The notes beneath the pieces were generated by a model that saw only the letters and a list, made by a program, of their open reading frames with translations, had not been told where the DNA came from and made no database searches. Shown here piece after piece: positions 36,801 through 42,989 of a stretch of DNA of 64,000 bases. A program made the position numbers and the translations under genes. Each line of letters starts with the position of its first letter. The first letter of the stretch is position 1. The stretch is from Flavobacterium sp. UBA7680 (GTDB lineage: Bacteria > Bacteroidota > Bacteroidia > Flavobacteriales > Flavobacteriaceae), in contig NZ_DLHA01000057.1 of NCBI RefSeq assembly GCF_002482975.1, positions 1 through 64,000 of the forward strand, given 5' to 3'.

Positions 36801-37298
36801 AGCCGAAAGTTCTTCTTCGTAACCAATTATTACGGTTCGTTCTCCATTTGGAATTAAAGGATAAATTCGGGTTCTGAAATTATTTCCATCTACTTTTTCC
36901 AACAATCCCGGATCAACACGACGATGTTCAATAGCTTCAAAAACCTGTTTTCCTTTATTTTTATTTACCGGAACGGCTTCTCTCATTTTTCCATTGATAT
37001 CAATGGCATATCTTGAAACCGAAACATTTTCCGGTAACGGAAAAATAAGTTCTGCTTCCATCTGACGAGTTCCCGAATTAAAAAAGTGCATTTCGGCAGT
37101 GGTGTAAGCAATATTCCCAACAACTTTTACATTGACTAAAAGTTTGTTCATTCTCACTTTTTCGGCATCATCACCTTTAACATTTAGTTCAGGGCTTTGT
37201 GCAAAAGTTTTTGTTCCTAAAAACAGTACAAAACAAAATAACAATTTGAAGTTCACTTGAAACATTGTTGGCATAAAAACAGTGGTTTTAGATTTCAT
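33900..37298 (-). CDS. VIT/vWA-like protein fused to TonB plug-like, TPR and DUF2135 domains
   Basis: Start 37298 is preferred (MKSKTTVFMPTM... begins a signal peptide ending near KTFAQ) over an ORF start 39 bp upstream. The 1132-residue secreted protein contains, in order: a VIT domain (about 40-165); a region with vWA-like IGLIWDNSLS and LFFTDGLS (about 275-400); a Pro run at 616-623; a segment that reads like a SusC-type TonB plug (about 728-825: VVVGYGTQKKSDVVGAIS, LIIVDGQFY, VDVLKDASRIAAYGSKGANGVIIITT); TPR-like helices (about 840-980); and a DUF2135-like end with MDVDLDLHVIEPT. No outer-membrane barrel follows the plug. Confidence 0.8.
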   Translation of the reverse strand: MKSKTTVFMPTMFQVNFKLLFCFVLFLGTKTFAQSPELNVKGDDAEKVRMNKLLVNVKVVGNIAYTTAEMHFFNSGTRQMEAELIFPLPENVSVSRYAIDINGKMREAVPVNKNKGKQVFEAIEHRRVDPGLLEKVDGNNFRTRIYPLIPNGERTVIIGYEEELSAFDKDNLAYQLVSRFPKKLDQFEINVSVLGTSTAPTVTENSGNEIVFSKWNQAFQASVKKENYQPAEKIVLKIPIQQSIPSILMQDVGGQHYFYGNTFIEGNKTVKKIPASIGLIWDNSLSCQNRDIKKELNLLDAYFQKIKNTKVTVYFLNYTFDKQQEYIVSNGNWDALKAVLEKTKYDGGTRFSQLNFTGQAEYLFFTDGLSSLSENLLPKTKKTIYTITSSVSADFAFLNYSAMQTGGNFINLNQINTEIALDKLTNTNLKFLGIKENLTITDLFPIEGTSVSGNFSFSGISLNPKNEITLLFGYNNEAVLERKISLDGAVQNTNDVNIEKLWAQKKIANLDFEYAKNADEIELLGKKYGIITKNTSLIVLENIRDYISYDIIPPAELRAEFDRIKKQEHDTNLAQQKSNWDNIESYFNGLDVWWKKNIKYKGQKIASKYKHKGQVLPPPPPPPSGARGRDGDITIGSETIKGDPDAVLTIDEPIGAAPAAMVIEEDNNVYNAAPVSSTPQANQVKFAPPVVVKKEEFTEDMPVITELKDKKVGSEVIQRETNAAKLEETVVVGYGTQKKSDVVGAISEDISKNKYIPQDSNLDQGYLAGDSKKPLIIVDGQFYEGEFADLKSDDIDTVDVLKDASRIAAYGSKGANGVIIITTKKQSSNSGVVQTKSWNPDRLYLKALAKAPKEKQYDLYLELRKAQERNPSFYFDVAHFFYNQGDVKKALLIISNIADLGLENHQLYKTLTYTLRQWKDYDDAVFTAKQVAKWRAHEPQSLRDYALTLEDAGKYQQSFDQLVKALEVNYYGEMDGQYEGVEDIILMDINRLMREHSGLKTGKLDKKYLAKMPVDIRIIMNWNQMDVDLDLHVIEPTNEECYYSHTSTQIGGRFSKDFTEGYGPEQYIIRNAVKGKYQIKTNYFGETELTENGPATIMVEIYTTKAGKTSRTLKTIQLGKVKENEVLAEINW

Positions 37299-37374
37299 AA
37301 CGTGAAAGTTAAGGTTGTATATTGATATAGAGAACAAAAAACATCAAAAGGTTGGGAGAATAATACTTATTTTC

Positions 37375-37411
37375 AAAAAAAAATCTCCAAAGTCTTGCGA
37401 CAATGGAGATT
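37375..37411 (-). terminator. Terminator of the phe/tyr operon
   Basis: On the minus strand a 7-8 bp stem (atctcca...tggagat) around a 14-base loop is followed by a run of T. It lies about 106 bp after the DAHP synthase/chorismate mutase stop codon and before the start of the VIT gene, separating the two transcripts. Confidence 0.75.
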
Positions 37412-37413
37412 AT

Positions 37414-37507
37414 AAAATTTTATCATATAAGTGATATAAGAAAATCTAAGAATTGGATTTGCAAAAATTAAATAAAACTTATAACACTTATATAACTTAT
37501 ATGGTTT
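37414..37507. repeat. Degenerate ccatataag-armed element
   Basis: The right arm cttatataacttatatggtt (37486-37505) is intact. The left arm is decayed (tatcatataagtgatataag at about 37421-37440). It has no internal aaacccgacagg hairpin. It sits between the operon terminator and the end of the DAHP synthase gene. Confidence 0.6.
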
Positions 37508-37516
37508 TAGAAAAAA

Positions 37517-38599
37517 TTATGCGTTGAAAATCTTCTCTTGGTGACCAATACTTTCCTGGTGAATTGCTTTGAACATTCTCAAAACAAACTCTTCAGTAAG
37601 ACCTTTTTTCTCACCTTCTAAAATCATTTTTCCTAAAATTTCGTTCCAACGGTTGTTTTGAAGAATCGCTACGTTTGCATCTTTTTTCACCTGACCAATT
37701 TCGTCAGCAACTTTCATACGTTTTCCTAATAACTCTAATAAGTTAGCATCAAGTACGTCGATGTTAGCTCTTAGTTTAGTCATTTTTTGGCTGTACTCAT
37801 CTGTAGTATCATCTGTTTTTCTGATCGTCAAATCTTTGATGATTTGTTTCAAAGCGTCTGGAGTAACTTGTTGCGCAGCATCAGACCAAGCATTGTCTGG
37901 ATCGTAGTGCGTTTCGATAATCATACCGTCATAGTTCAAATCTAAAGCCTCTTGCGTTACTTCAAAAATCATTTTACGATCTCCTGTAATGTGAGATGGA
38001 TCGATGATTAATGGTAAATCAGGGAATTTATTTTGCAATTCGATAGCAATCTGCCATTCTGGAATATTTCTGTATTTTGTTTTTTCGTAAGTAGAGAAAC
38101 CTCTGTGAATAACTCCTAATTTCTCGATTCCAGCCATGTGTAAACGCTCAACACCACCTAACCATAAAGCTAAATCCGGGTTTACTGGGTTTTTAACCAA
38201 AACGATTTTATCTGTTCCTTTTAAAGTATCAGCAATTTCCTGAACCGCGAAAGGGTTTGCAGTTGTACGAGCACCAACCCATAAAACGTCAATATCATGT
38301 TCTAAAGCCAGTTTACAATGCGCTGCAGTTGCAACTTCAGTTCCCATTAGTAAACCAGTTTCTTTTTTAGCTTTTTGTAACCATTTTAATCCAATTTCCC
38401 CAACACCTTCAAATCCTCCTGGACGTGTTCTTGGTTTCCAGATTCCTGCTCTGAATACACTAACTTTTGAATCTTTCAATTCGTGAGCAATTTTCAATAC
38501 TTGATCTTCCGTTTCTGCACTACATGGTCCAGCTATCACAAGTGGGTGATTTAAATTGAAATCTTCTAACCACTTTCTCATTTCTTTCTTATTTTCCAT
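37517..38599 (-). CDS. Bifunctional DAHP synthase/chorismate mutase
   Basis: This 360-residue enzyme joins the first step of the shikimate pathway to chorismate mutase. Residues 1-260 are a KDO8P-like (type I-beta) DAHP synthase: IAGPCSAET, RAGIWKPRTRPGGFEG, VGARTTANPFAVQ, KNPVNPDL and DPSHITGDR. Residues 268-355 are an AroQ-type chorismate mutase helical domain (LRANIDVLDANLLELLGKRMKVADEIG). The order, synthase first, is usual in Bacteroidota. It is the last gene of the pheA-aminotransferase-tyrA run, 12 bp after tyrA, and ends at a terminator. Confidence 0.93.
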   Translation of the reverse strand: MENKKEMRKWLEDFNLNHPLVIAGPCSAETEDQVLKIAHELKDSKVSVFRAGIWKPRTRPGGFEGVGEIGLKWLQKAKKETGLLMGTEVATAAHCKLALEHDIDVLWVGARTTANPFAVQEIADTLKGTDKIVLVKNPVNPDLALWLGGVERLHMAGIEKLGVIHRGFSTYEKTKYRNIPEWQIAIELQNKFPDLPLIIDPSHITGDRKMIFEVTQEALDLNYDGMIIETHYDPDNAWSDAAQQVTPDALKQIIKDLTIRKTDDTTDEYSQKMTKLRANIDVLDANLLELLGKRMKVADEIGQVKKDANVAILQNNRWNEILGKMILEGEKKGLTEEFVLRMFKAIHQESIGHQEKIFNA

Positions 38600-38611
38600 C
38601 TTAATTTTAAT

Positions 38612-39472
38612 TTATTTCTTAGTTGTTGTTAATCCGTTTAATATCTCTTTTATTTTATTTGTGCTTTCCATTTCTTCAAAAATGGCATTGTAATTTTCAT
38701 CTTTCAACAAATCCCTAAACCGACTGAGATTTGAAATGTATTCTTCTAATGTTTCCAGAACGTGTTCTTTATTTTGCTTAAAAATCGGTGTCCACATGGC
38801 TGGCGAACTTTTTGCTAAACGAACCGTACTTTCAAATCCACTTCCCGCCATATCAAAAATATCCTGCTCGTCCTTTTCTTTGTTCATTACTGTTTTACCA
38901 AGCATAAACGAACTAATGTGCGACAAATGCGAAACGTAAGCAATATGTTTGTCATGCGAAGTTGGGTCCATATATCGAATCCTCATTCCTATTTCGCTGA
39001 AAAGCTTTAACGCCTTTTCCTGCAATTTAAAAGTGGTTTTTTCCACTTCGCAGATAATGTTTGTTTTTCCTTTAAACAAACCTTTTATCGCCGCCGAAGG
39101 TCCTGAAAACTCCGTTCCCGCTATTGGATGTGTGGCAATAAAATTTCTTCTTTTCGGATGACTTGCTACTGCTTCGCAAATTGGCTTTTTTGTCGAACCC
39201 ACTTCAAAAACAATTGTTTTATCTCCAACCGAATCCAAAACTTTAGGCAAAACCGTCAGTGCCACATCCACCGGAACCGAAACGATTACAAAATCAGCTT
39301 CAGCTAAATCCTCAAAACTTCCTGCTTCGTCGATAACTCCTAAATCAATGGCTTCCTGCAAATGCTTTTCGTTGCTGTCGATTCCAAAAATTGTCGAATC
39401 AGGATGTTGGTCTTTGATATCCAGCACCATCGAACCGCCTATTAATCCTATTCCTATTACGTATACTTTCAT
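38612..39472 (-). CDS. tyrA: Prephenate dehydrogenase
   Basis: This 286-residue NAD(P)-dependent enzyme oxidises prephenate to 4-hydroxyphenylpyruvate. The Rossmann motif GIGLIGGS is at 7-14 with an acidic residue after strand 2 (FGIDSN). The prephenate-site His is in FIATHPIAGTEFSG, and later HDKHIAYVSHLSH fits the family. No C-terminal ACT domain is visible, so feedback control, if any, is not through that module. It is third in the operon, between the aminotransferase and the DAHP synthase/chorismate mutase. Confidence 0.93.
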   Translation of the reverse strand: MKVYVIGIGLIGGSMVLDIKDQHPDSTIFGIDSNEKHLQEAIDLGVIDEAGSFEDLAEADFVIVSVPVDVALTVLPKVLDSVGDKTIVFEVGSTKKPICEAVASHPKRRNFIATHPIAGTEFSGPSAAIKGLFKGKTNIICEVEKTTFKLQEKALKLFSEIGMRIRYMDPTSHDKHIAYVSHLSHISSFMLGKTVMNKEKDEQDIFDMAGSGFESTVRLAKSSPAMWTPIFKQNKEHVLETLEEYISNLSRFRDLLKDENYNAIFEEMESTNKIKEILNGLTTTKK

Positions 39473-39508
39473 ACTATTTCTTTAATTTTCAAATCTCGGT
39501 TTTTTTAT

Positions 39509-39579
39509 GTGTCACCCTGAGCGAAGTCGAAGGGCTTTCCAATTGGAACGTGGGCTTCGACTTCGCTCAGCCTGACAAT
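39509..39579. repeat. gcttcgacttcgctcag inverted repeat
   Basis: tgtcaccctgagcgaagtcg (39509) and its near complement cgacttcgctcagcctgaca (39557) form a hairpin in the 137-bp gap between the aminotransferase gene and tyrA. The same word recurs singly at 40832-40860 and 60613-60637. It is an interspersed intergenic repeat; effect on the operon is unknown. Confidence 0.75.
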
Positions 39580-39609
39580 CCAAAATCTAAAATCTGATAT
39601 CTAAAATTT

Positions 39610-40755
39610 TCAAAATCGATCAATCGCTTCTTGTACTTTTTCCTCTTTCACACACAATGAGAATCTGATATATCCTTCACCATTGCTTCCGAAGATTGTT
39701 CCCGGTGTAATGAAAATATGTTTCTCGTATAATATTTCGTCAATGAACTTCTCTGCTGATGCTATTCCTTCCGGAAGTTTTGCCCAAACAAAAAGGCCGA
39801 CTCCTTCTTTATAAACTTCGCAGCCTAGTTTTTCTGCTAGTTTTTCAGTTAATTCTCTACGGCGTCTGTAAATTTTGTTTTGGTCTTCGAACCAAGATTT
39901 ATCGCAATTTAAAGCAGCGATTGCACCTTTCTGAATTCCGTAGAACATTCCGCTGTCCATGTTGCTTTTTACTTTTAGGACTGCATCGATAATTTCAGGA
40001 TTTCCTAAAACCATCCCGACTCTCCAGCCTGCCATGTTGAATGTTTTACTTAATGAATTCAATTCTAAAGCCACTTCTTTTGCACCTTCAACCTGCAATA
40101 AACTCATTGGGTTATCATTCAAAACAAAACTGTACGGATTGTCGTTGATCAATAATATATTGTGTTTTTTAGCAAATGCTACCAATTTTTCAAATAACGC
40201 TAAACTTCCTCTCGCTCCTGTTGGCATGTGCGGATATCCCAGCCACATAATTTTTACTTTCGAAAGATCTAATTTTTCAAGAGCTTCAAAATCCGGCTCC
40301 CATGCATTTTCTTCTTTCAAATCATAATAAACCGGAACTGCCTGAACCAAATTAGTTACCGAAGTATAAGTTGGATAACCCGGATTCGGAATTAAAACGT
40401 GATCGCCTTCATTTAAAAAGGCTAACGAAATGTGCATAATTCCTTCTTTTGACCCCATTAATGGTAAAATCTCATTATTCGGATTCACTTCAACACCAAA
40501 CTGATCTTTATAAAAATCTGCCATCGCCTGCCTCATTTCCGGTAATCCCTGATAGCTTTGATAACCATGTCCGTTTTCGTCTTGAATTGCTGCAGCGACT
40601 GCTTCAATTACTGCTTTTGACGGACTCAAATCAGGGCTTCCGATTCCCATATTGATGATCGATTTTCCTTCAGACATCAGCTGACGAACTTCTCTCAATT
40701 TTGAGGAGAAGTAGTATTCTTCAACTGTATCTAATCTTTTTGCTGTTGTAATCAT
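39610..40755 (-). CDS. Class I/II PLP aminotransferase, probably aromatic
   Basis: This 381-residue fold-type-I aminotransferase has SLSKTFNMAGWRVG with the PLP Lys237, and NDNPYSFV and NPGYPTY motifs typical of class I enzymes. Its place between pheA and tyrA suggests it transaminates phenylpyruvate and 4-hydroxyphenylpyruvate to Phe and Tyr. By sequence alone it could equally be an aspartate or LL-DAP-type aminotransferase; the aromatic role is inferred from the operon. It lies 156 bp after pheA, with a short repeat in the gap. Confidence 0.85.
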   Translation of the reverse strand: MITTAKRLDTVEEYYFSSKLREVRQLMSEGKSIINMGIGSPDLSPSKAVIEAVAAAIQDENGHGYQSYQGLPEMRQAMADFYKDQFGVEVNPNNEILPLMGSKEGIMHISLAFLNEGDHVLIPNPGYPTYTSVTNLVQAVPVYYDLKEENAWEPDFEALEKLDLSKVKIMWLGYPHMPTGARGSLALFEKLVAFAKKHNILLINDNPYSFVLNDNPMSLLQVEGAKEVALELNSLSKTFNMAGWRVGMVLGNPEIIDAVLKVKSNMDSGMFYGIQKGAIAALNCDKSWFEDQNKIYRRRRELTEKLAEKLGCEVYKEGVGLFVWAKLPEGIASAEKFIDEILYEKHIFITPGTIFGSNGEGYIRFSLCVKEEKVQEAIDRF

Positions 40756-40830
40756 TTTTTTTATTGCTTTAGGCTTTAAGCTGTATGCTTTAGACTCTTT
40801 TATTCTTTAACTTTTGACTTTCTAACTTTG

Positions 40831-40860
40831 CGGGCTTCGACTTCGCTCAGCCTGACAATT
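40831..40860. repeat. Single copy of the cttcgacttcgctcag repeat
   Basis: gggcttcgacttcgctcagc with a following ctgacaat lies in the gap between pheA and the aminotransferase gene. It matches the right arm of the inverted repeat at 39509-39579. Confidence 0.7.
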
Positions 40861-40911
40861 TATTATTTCAACCCTTTTGGAATTTGGAATTTCAAAAATT
40901 GGAATTTCCTT

Positions 40912-41739
40912 TTAAGGCCTTGTATTTTTATATTCTCCCAACACTTTAAAATATTCTGCCATTATGTTTAATAACGCTTTGGCTTTTGCAAAATCTTCGT
41001 ATTTCTCGAATGTTACGTCTACGAAGAATGAATATTTCCAAGGTGTTTCGATTTTTGGAAGTGATTGAATTTTTGTCAAATTCAGTTTGCAGTCACTCAT
41101 TACATTTAAAACCGCTGCTAAACTTCCTCTTTTGTGATCTAATTCAAATTTGACAGATGCTCTGTTGATTTCGTTTTCCGGCAAAAATGAATTTTGCTTT
41201 TTGATGATCACGAAACGTGTCATATTGTTTTTTATCGTTTGAATCGCCGGCGCAATAATATCTAAATCGTACATTTCAGAAGCCGTTTCACTTGCAATTG
41301 CTGCGATTCCAGTTAATTGTTTTTCCTGAATTCTTCTTGCTGTTTCAGCTGTATCTTTATCCTCAACCAATTTGATATTTGGATATTGTTTCAGGAAATC
41401 CATGCATTGCAAAAGTGCCATTGGGTGTGAATGAACTTCTTTTATATCTTCAATTTTCTGACCTTTCAAAGCCATTAAATTCTGCTGAATGTTTAAATAA
41501 TGCTCTCCAATAATGTGTAAATTATTCTTGTCGATCAAAGCATAATTCGGAATAATTGGCCCGGCAATTGAATTTTCGATCGCCATAACCGCCTGATCTG
41601 ATTTTCCGGCAATAAGGCTGTCGATCAATTCTTCAAAAGACAAACATTCATCAATATCCACATTTTCAGAGAAATACTCCTTCACAACCTGATGATGAAA
41701 AGATCCTTTAATACCTTGTATTGCAATTTTCGTTGTCAT
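40912..41739 (-). CDS. pheA: Prephenate dehydratase
   Basis: This 275-residue monofunctional enzyme converts prephenate to phenylpyruvate. The catalytic TRF motif is at 174-176 (NNMTRFVII). The N-terminus (IQGIKGSFHHQVVKEYF) and SIAGPIIPNY fit the family. A C-terminal ACT domain is present (about 193-270), but the two Phe-contact motifs differ from the usual GALV and ESRP: here GSLA (205-208) and QSLP (225-228). It is the first gene of the operon and sits directly behind a Phe-rich leader peptide and terminator, so it is probably controlled by attenuation. Confidence 0.95.
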   Translation of the reverse strand: MTTKIAIQGIKGSFHHQVVKEYFSENVDIDECLSFEELIDSLIAGKSDQAVMAIENSIAGPIIPNYALIDKNNLHIIGEHYLNIQQNLMALKGQKIEDIKEVHSHPMALLQCMDFLKQYPNIKLVEDKDTAETARRIQEKQLTGIAAIASETASEMYDLDIIAPAIQTIKNNMTRFVIIKKQNSFLPENEINRASVKFELDHKRGSLAAVLNVMSDCKLNLTKIQSLPKIETPWKYSFFVDVTFEKYEDFAKAKALLNIMAEYFKVLGEYKNTRP

Positions 41740-41745
41740 ATATTC

Positions 41746-41776
41746 AAAAAAAAATCCTGATTTGCATCAGGATTGT
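41746..41776 (-). terminator. Attenuator terminator in the pheA leader
   Basis: On the minus strand ATCCTGA - TGCAAA - TCAGGAT forms a 7-8 bp stem (41753-41760 with 41767-41774) followed by a run of about nine T, ending 7 bases before the pheA ATG. The upstream arm, ACAATCCTGA (41767-41776), is also perfectly complementary over 10 bp to TCAGGATTGT at 41823-41832, inside the leader-peptide reading frame. The two pairings exclude each other, the usual arrangement of a transcription attenuator. Confidence 0.88.
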
Positions 41777-41807
41777 ATATTAGTTTTATTTGTCTTAGAA
41801 ATATTTC

Positions 41808-41888
41808 TCAAATAACCATAGCACAATCCTGACTTCTACTAAAGAAGAAATAAAAACTGTTGCTAAAATAAAAACGGTTACTTGCCAT
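41808..41888 (-). CDS. pheL: Phe/Tyr-rich leader peptide of the pheA operon
   Basis: A 26-codon frame opens with ATG at 41888 and stops with TGA at 41808. Its residues include F-Y-F at 6-8 and F-Y-F-F-F at 12-16: six Phe and two Tyr in 26. The last codons (S-Q-D-C) overlap the antiterminator strand at 41823-41832. A ribosome stalled on the Phe codons would leave that strand free to pair, whereas one that reaches the stop codon would cover it and let the terminator form. Like many Bacteroidota genes it has an A-rich stretch rather than a Shine-Dalgarno sequence before the ATG. It is too short for routine gene calling. Confidence 0.88.
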   Translation of the reverse strand: MASNRFYFSNSFYFFFSRSQDCAMVI

Positions 41889-41917
41889 TTTGTTTGTGTT
41901 ATTTTGTAAATTCTCTG

Positions 41918-41948
41918 CGAATGTATAAATTATTTTTACCGCACCAAA
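41918..41948 (-). promoter_or_regulatory. Probable promoter of the pheL-pheA operon
   Basis: On the minus strand TTTG (41948-41945) is followed after 19 bp by TACATTCG (41925-41918), a one-mismatch fit to the Bacteroidota -33 TTTG / -7 TAnnTTTG promoter. Transcription would start near 41912, about 25 bases before the leader-peptide ATG. The remaining part of the gene-free stretch (41949-42099) is AT-rich, with short ttctgag words near its end. Confidence 0.7.
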
Positions 41949-42099
41949 AAAAATATTGCATTTTATGAAACAAAAAGGGATTTTTTAACAAATTTAGGCT
42001 GATTTGTATGATAATATAAAAATATGGGCTTAAAATGAGATATTTACAATGAGTTATTTGAGATGCTAAGATTCTGAGTTGCTAAGGTTCTGAGATTTT

Positions 42100-42399
42100 T
42101 TAAAGTGCTAATCTTTTAGACCAATTTTTAGGAGAGCGTGAAGTATGAAAAATACCAATTACAATTATTTGATTTTTTTCTACTCTATAATGAATTCCGT
42201 AAGGGAATCTTGAAATAAAATGCATTCTTATATTTTTATACTTCTTTTGAAATAAATCAGGATTTCTTAAAATAGAATCAATTCCTGCTTCCAGACAAAG
42301 TTCAAAATCATAAGAAAGACCAATTCTTTGTTCTTCATACCAAAGAACAATATCTTCAATATCAAATAAAGCTTCTTTTACAAAATGAAGTCTATACAC
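42100..42399 (-). CDS. RelE/ParE-family toxin
   Basis: This 99-residue protein fits the ParE/RelE toxin fold: YRLHFVKEALFDIEDIVLWYEEQ at the start, a central helix pair, then FPYGIHYRVEKNQIIVIGIFHTSRSP, with the family's late strand and the R-x-P-x-x-W ending. It directly abuts the antitoxin gene upstream (adjacent bases), which is the usual order for this type. It may poison gyrase or cleave mRNA; which one cannot be told here. Confidence 0.85.
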   Translation of the reverse strand: MYRLHFVKEALFDIEDIVLWYEEQRIGLSYDFELCLEAGIDSILRNPDLFQKKYKNIRMHFISRFPYGIHYRVEKNQIIVIGIFHTSRSPKNWSKRLAL

Positions 42400-42606
42400 T
42401 TATCGCAAAGATTTTAAATGAGCTTTAACCTCATCCCAAGAATATAATTCTGTTTTTCCTTCTTCTAAATTTTGTATACGAATATCTAATTCCTTTTTTA
42501 CGTCATCAGAAATTTCCAAATCTTCTTTAGAAACACTGTCCCACAACTGCTCTGCTAAAACAATTTTTTCAGCATTACTATACTTAGATAGGTTTTTGAT
42601 TTGCAT
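42400..42606 (-). CDS. Addiction-module antitoxin component
   Basis: This 68-residue protein matches the putative addiction-module component family, short acidic helical antitoxins paired with ParE-like toxins: KYSNAEKIVLAEQLWDSV near the start, SDDVKKELDIRIQ in the middle and SWDEVKAHLKS at the end. It is immediately upstream of the toxin gene. Autoregulation is likely in such pairs but no operator was identified. Confidence 0.85.
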   Translation of the reverse strand: MQIKNLSKYSNAEKIVLAEQLWDSVSKEDLEISDDVKKELDIRIQNLEEGKTELYSWDEVKAHLKSLR

Positions 42607-42654
42607 ATTATCAGTATTACTAGTATTATAATGTTACAAATTTAATCAAATTAA

Positions 42655-42879
42655 TTAACTTAAAAGTCTACAATTCACACCAAATCTATCCGCTTCTTCA
42701 AGAAACTCTCGAGCCACATTTTTATCTTCAATTTCTAAAATTATTATCTGATCTTCTAAAAGCATATCAGCATTTGTTTTAGATTCAAGCAAAGACAAAC
42801 CAAGCTTTTCATATTGCAATTTAGTCAGAGACACCACCTGCAATCCATATCTCCAACTTTCCATTATTACTTTTGCCAT
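42655..42879 (-). CDS. Small protein of unknown function
   Basis: This 74-residue acidic protein lies between nrdA's terminator and the antitoxin gene, 48 bp before the latter. It contains an LSLTKLQYEKLGLSLLES-like helical start and a hydrophobic strand QIIILEIED. No known family was recognised. It may be a leftover or partner of the toxin-antitoxin pair, but nothing in the sequence shows this. Confidence 0.5.
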   Translation of the reverse strand: MAKVIMESWRYGLQVVSLTKLQYEKLGLSLLESKTNADMLLEDQIIILEIEDKNVAREFLEEADRFGVNCRLLS

Positions 42880-42898
42880 ATTAATGTTTTTTTTATAT

Positions 42899-42932
42899 CA
42901 AAAAAGCAGTTATCATTACAATAACTGCTTTC
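42899..42932 (-). terminator. Terminator of nrdA
   Basis: The stem aaagcagttat / ataactgcttt around a 7-base loop, with a minus-strand T run, lies about 60 bp after the nrdA stop codon. Confidence 0.85.
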
Positions 42933-42989
42933 TATTAACTACAGAATAAATTTTTTCTCTTTATTCTATTTTCTTTCTTCTAAAAAAAA

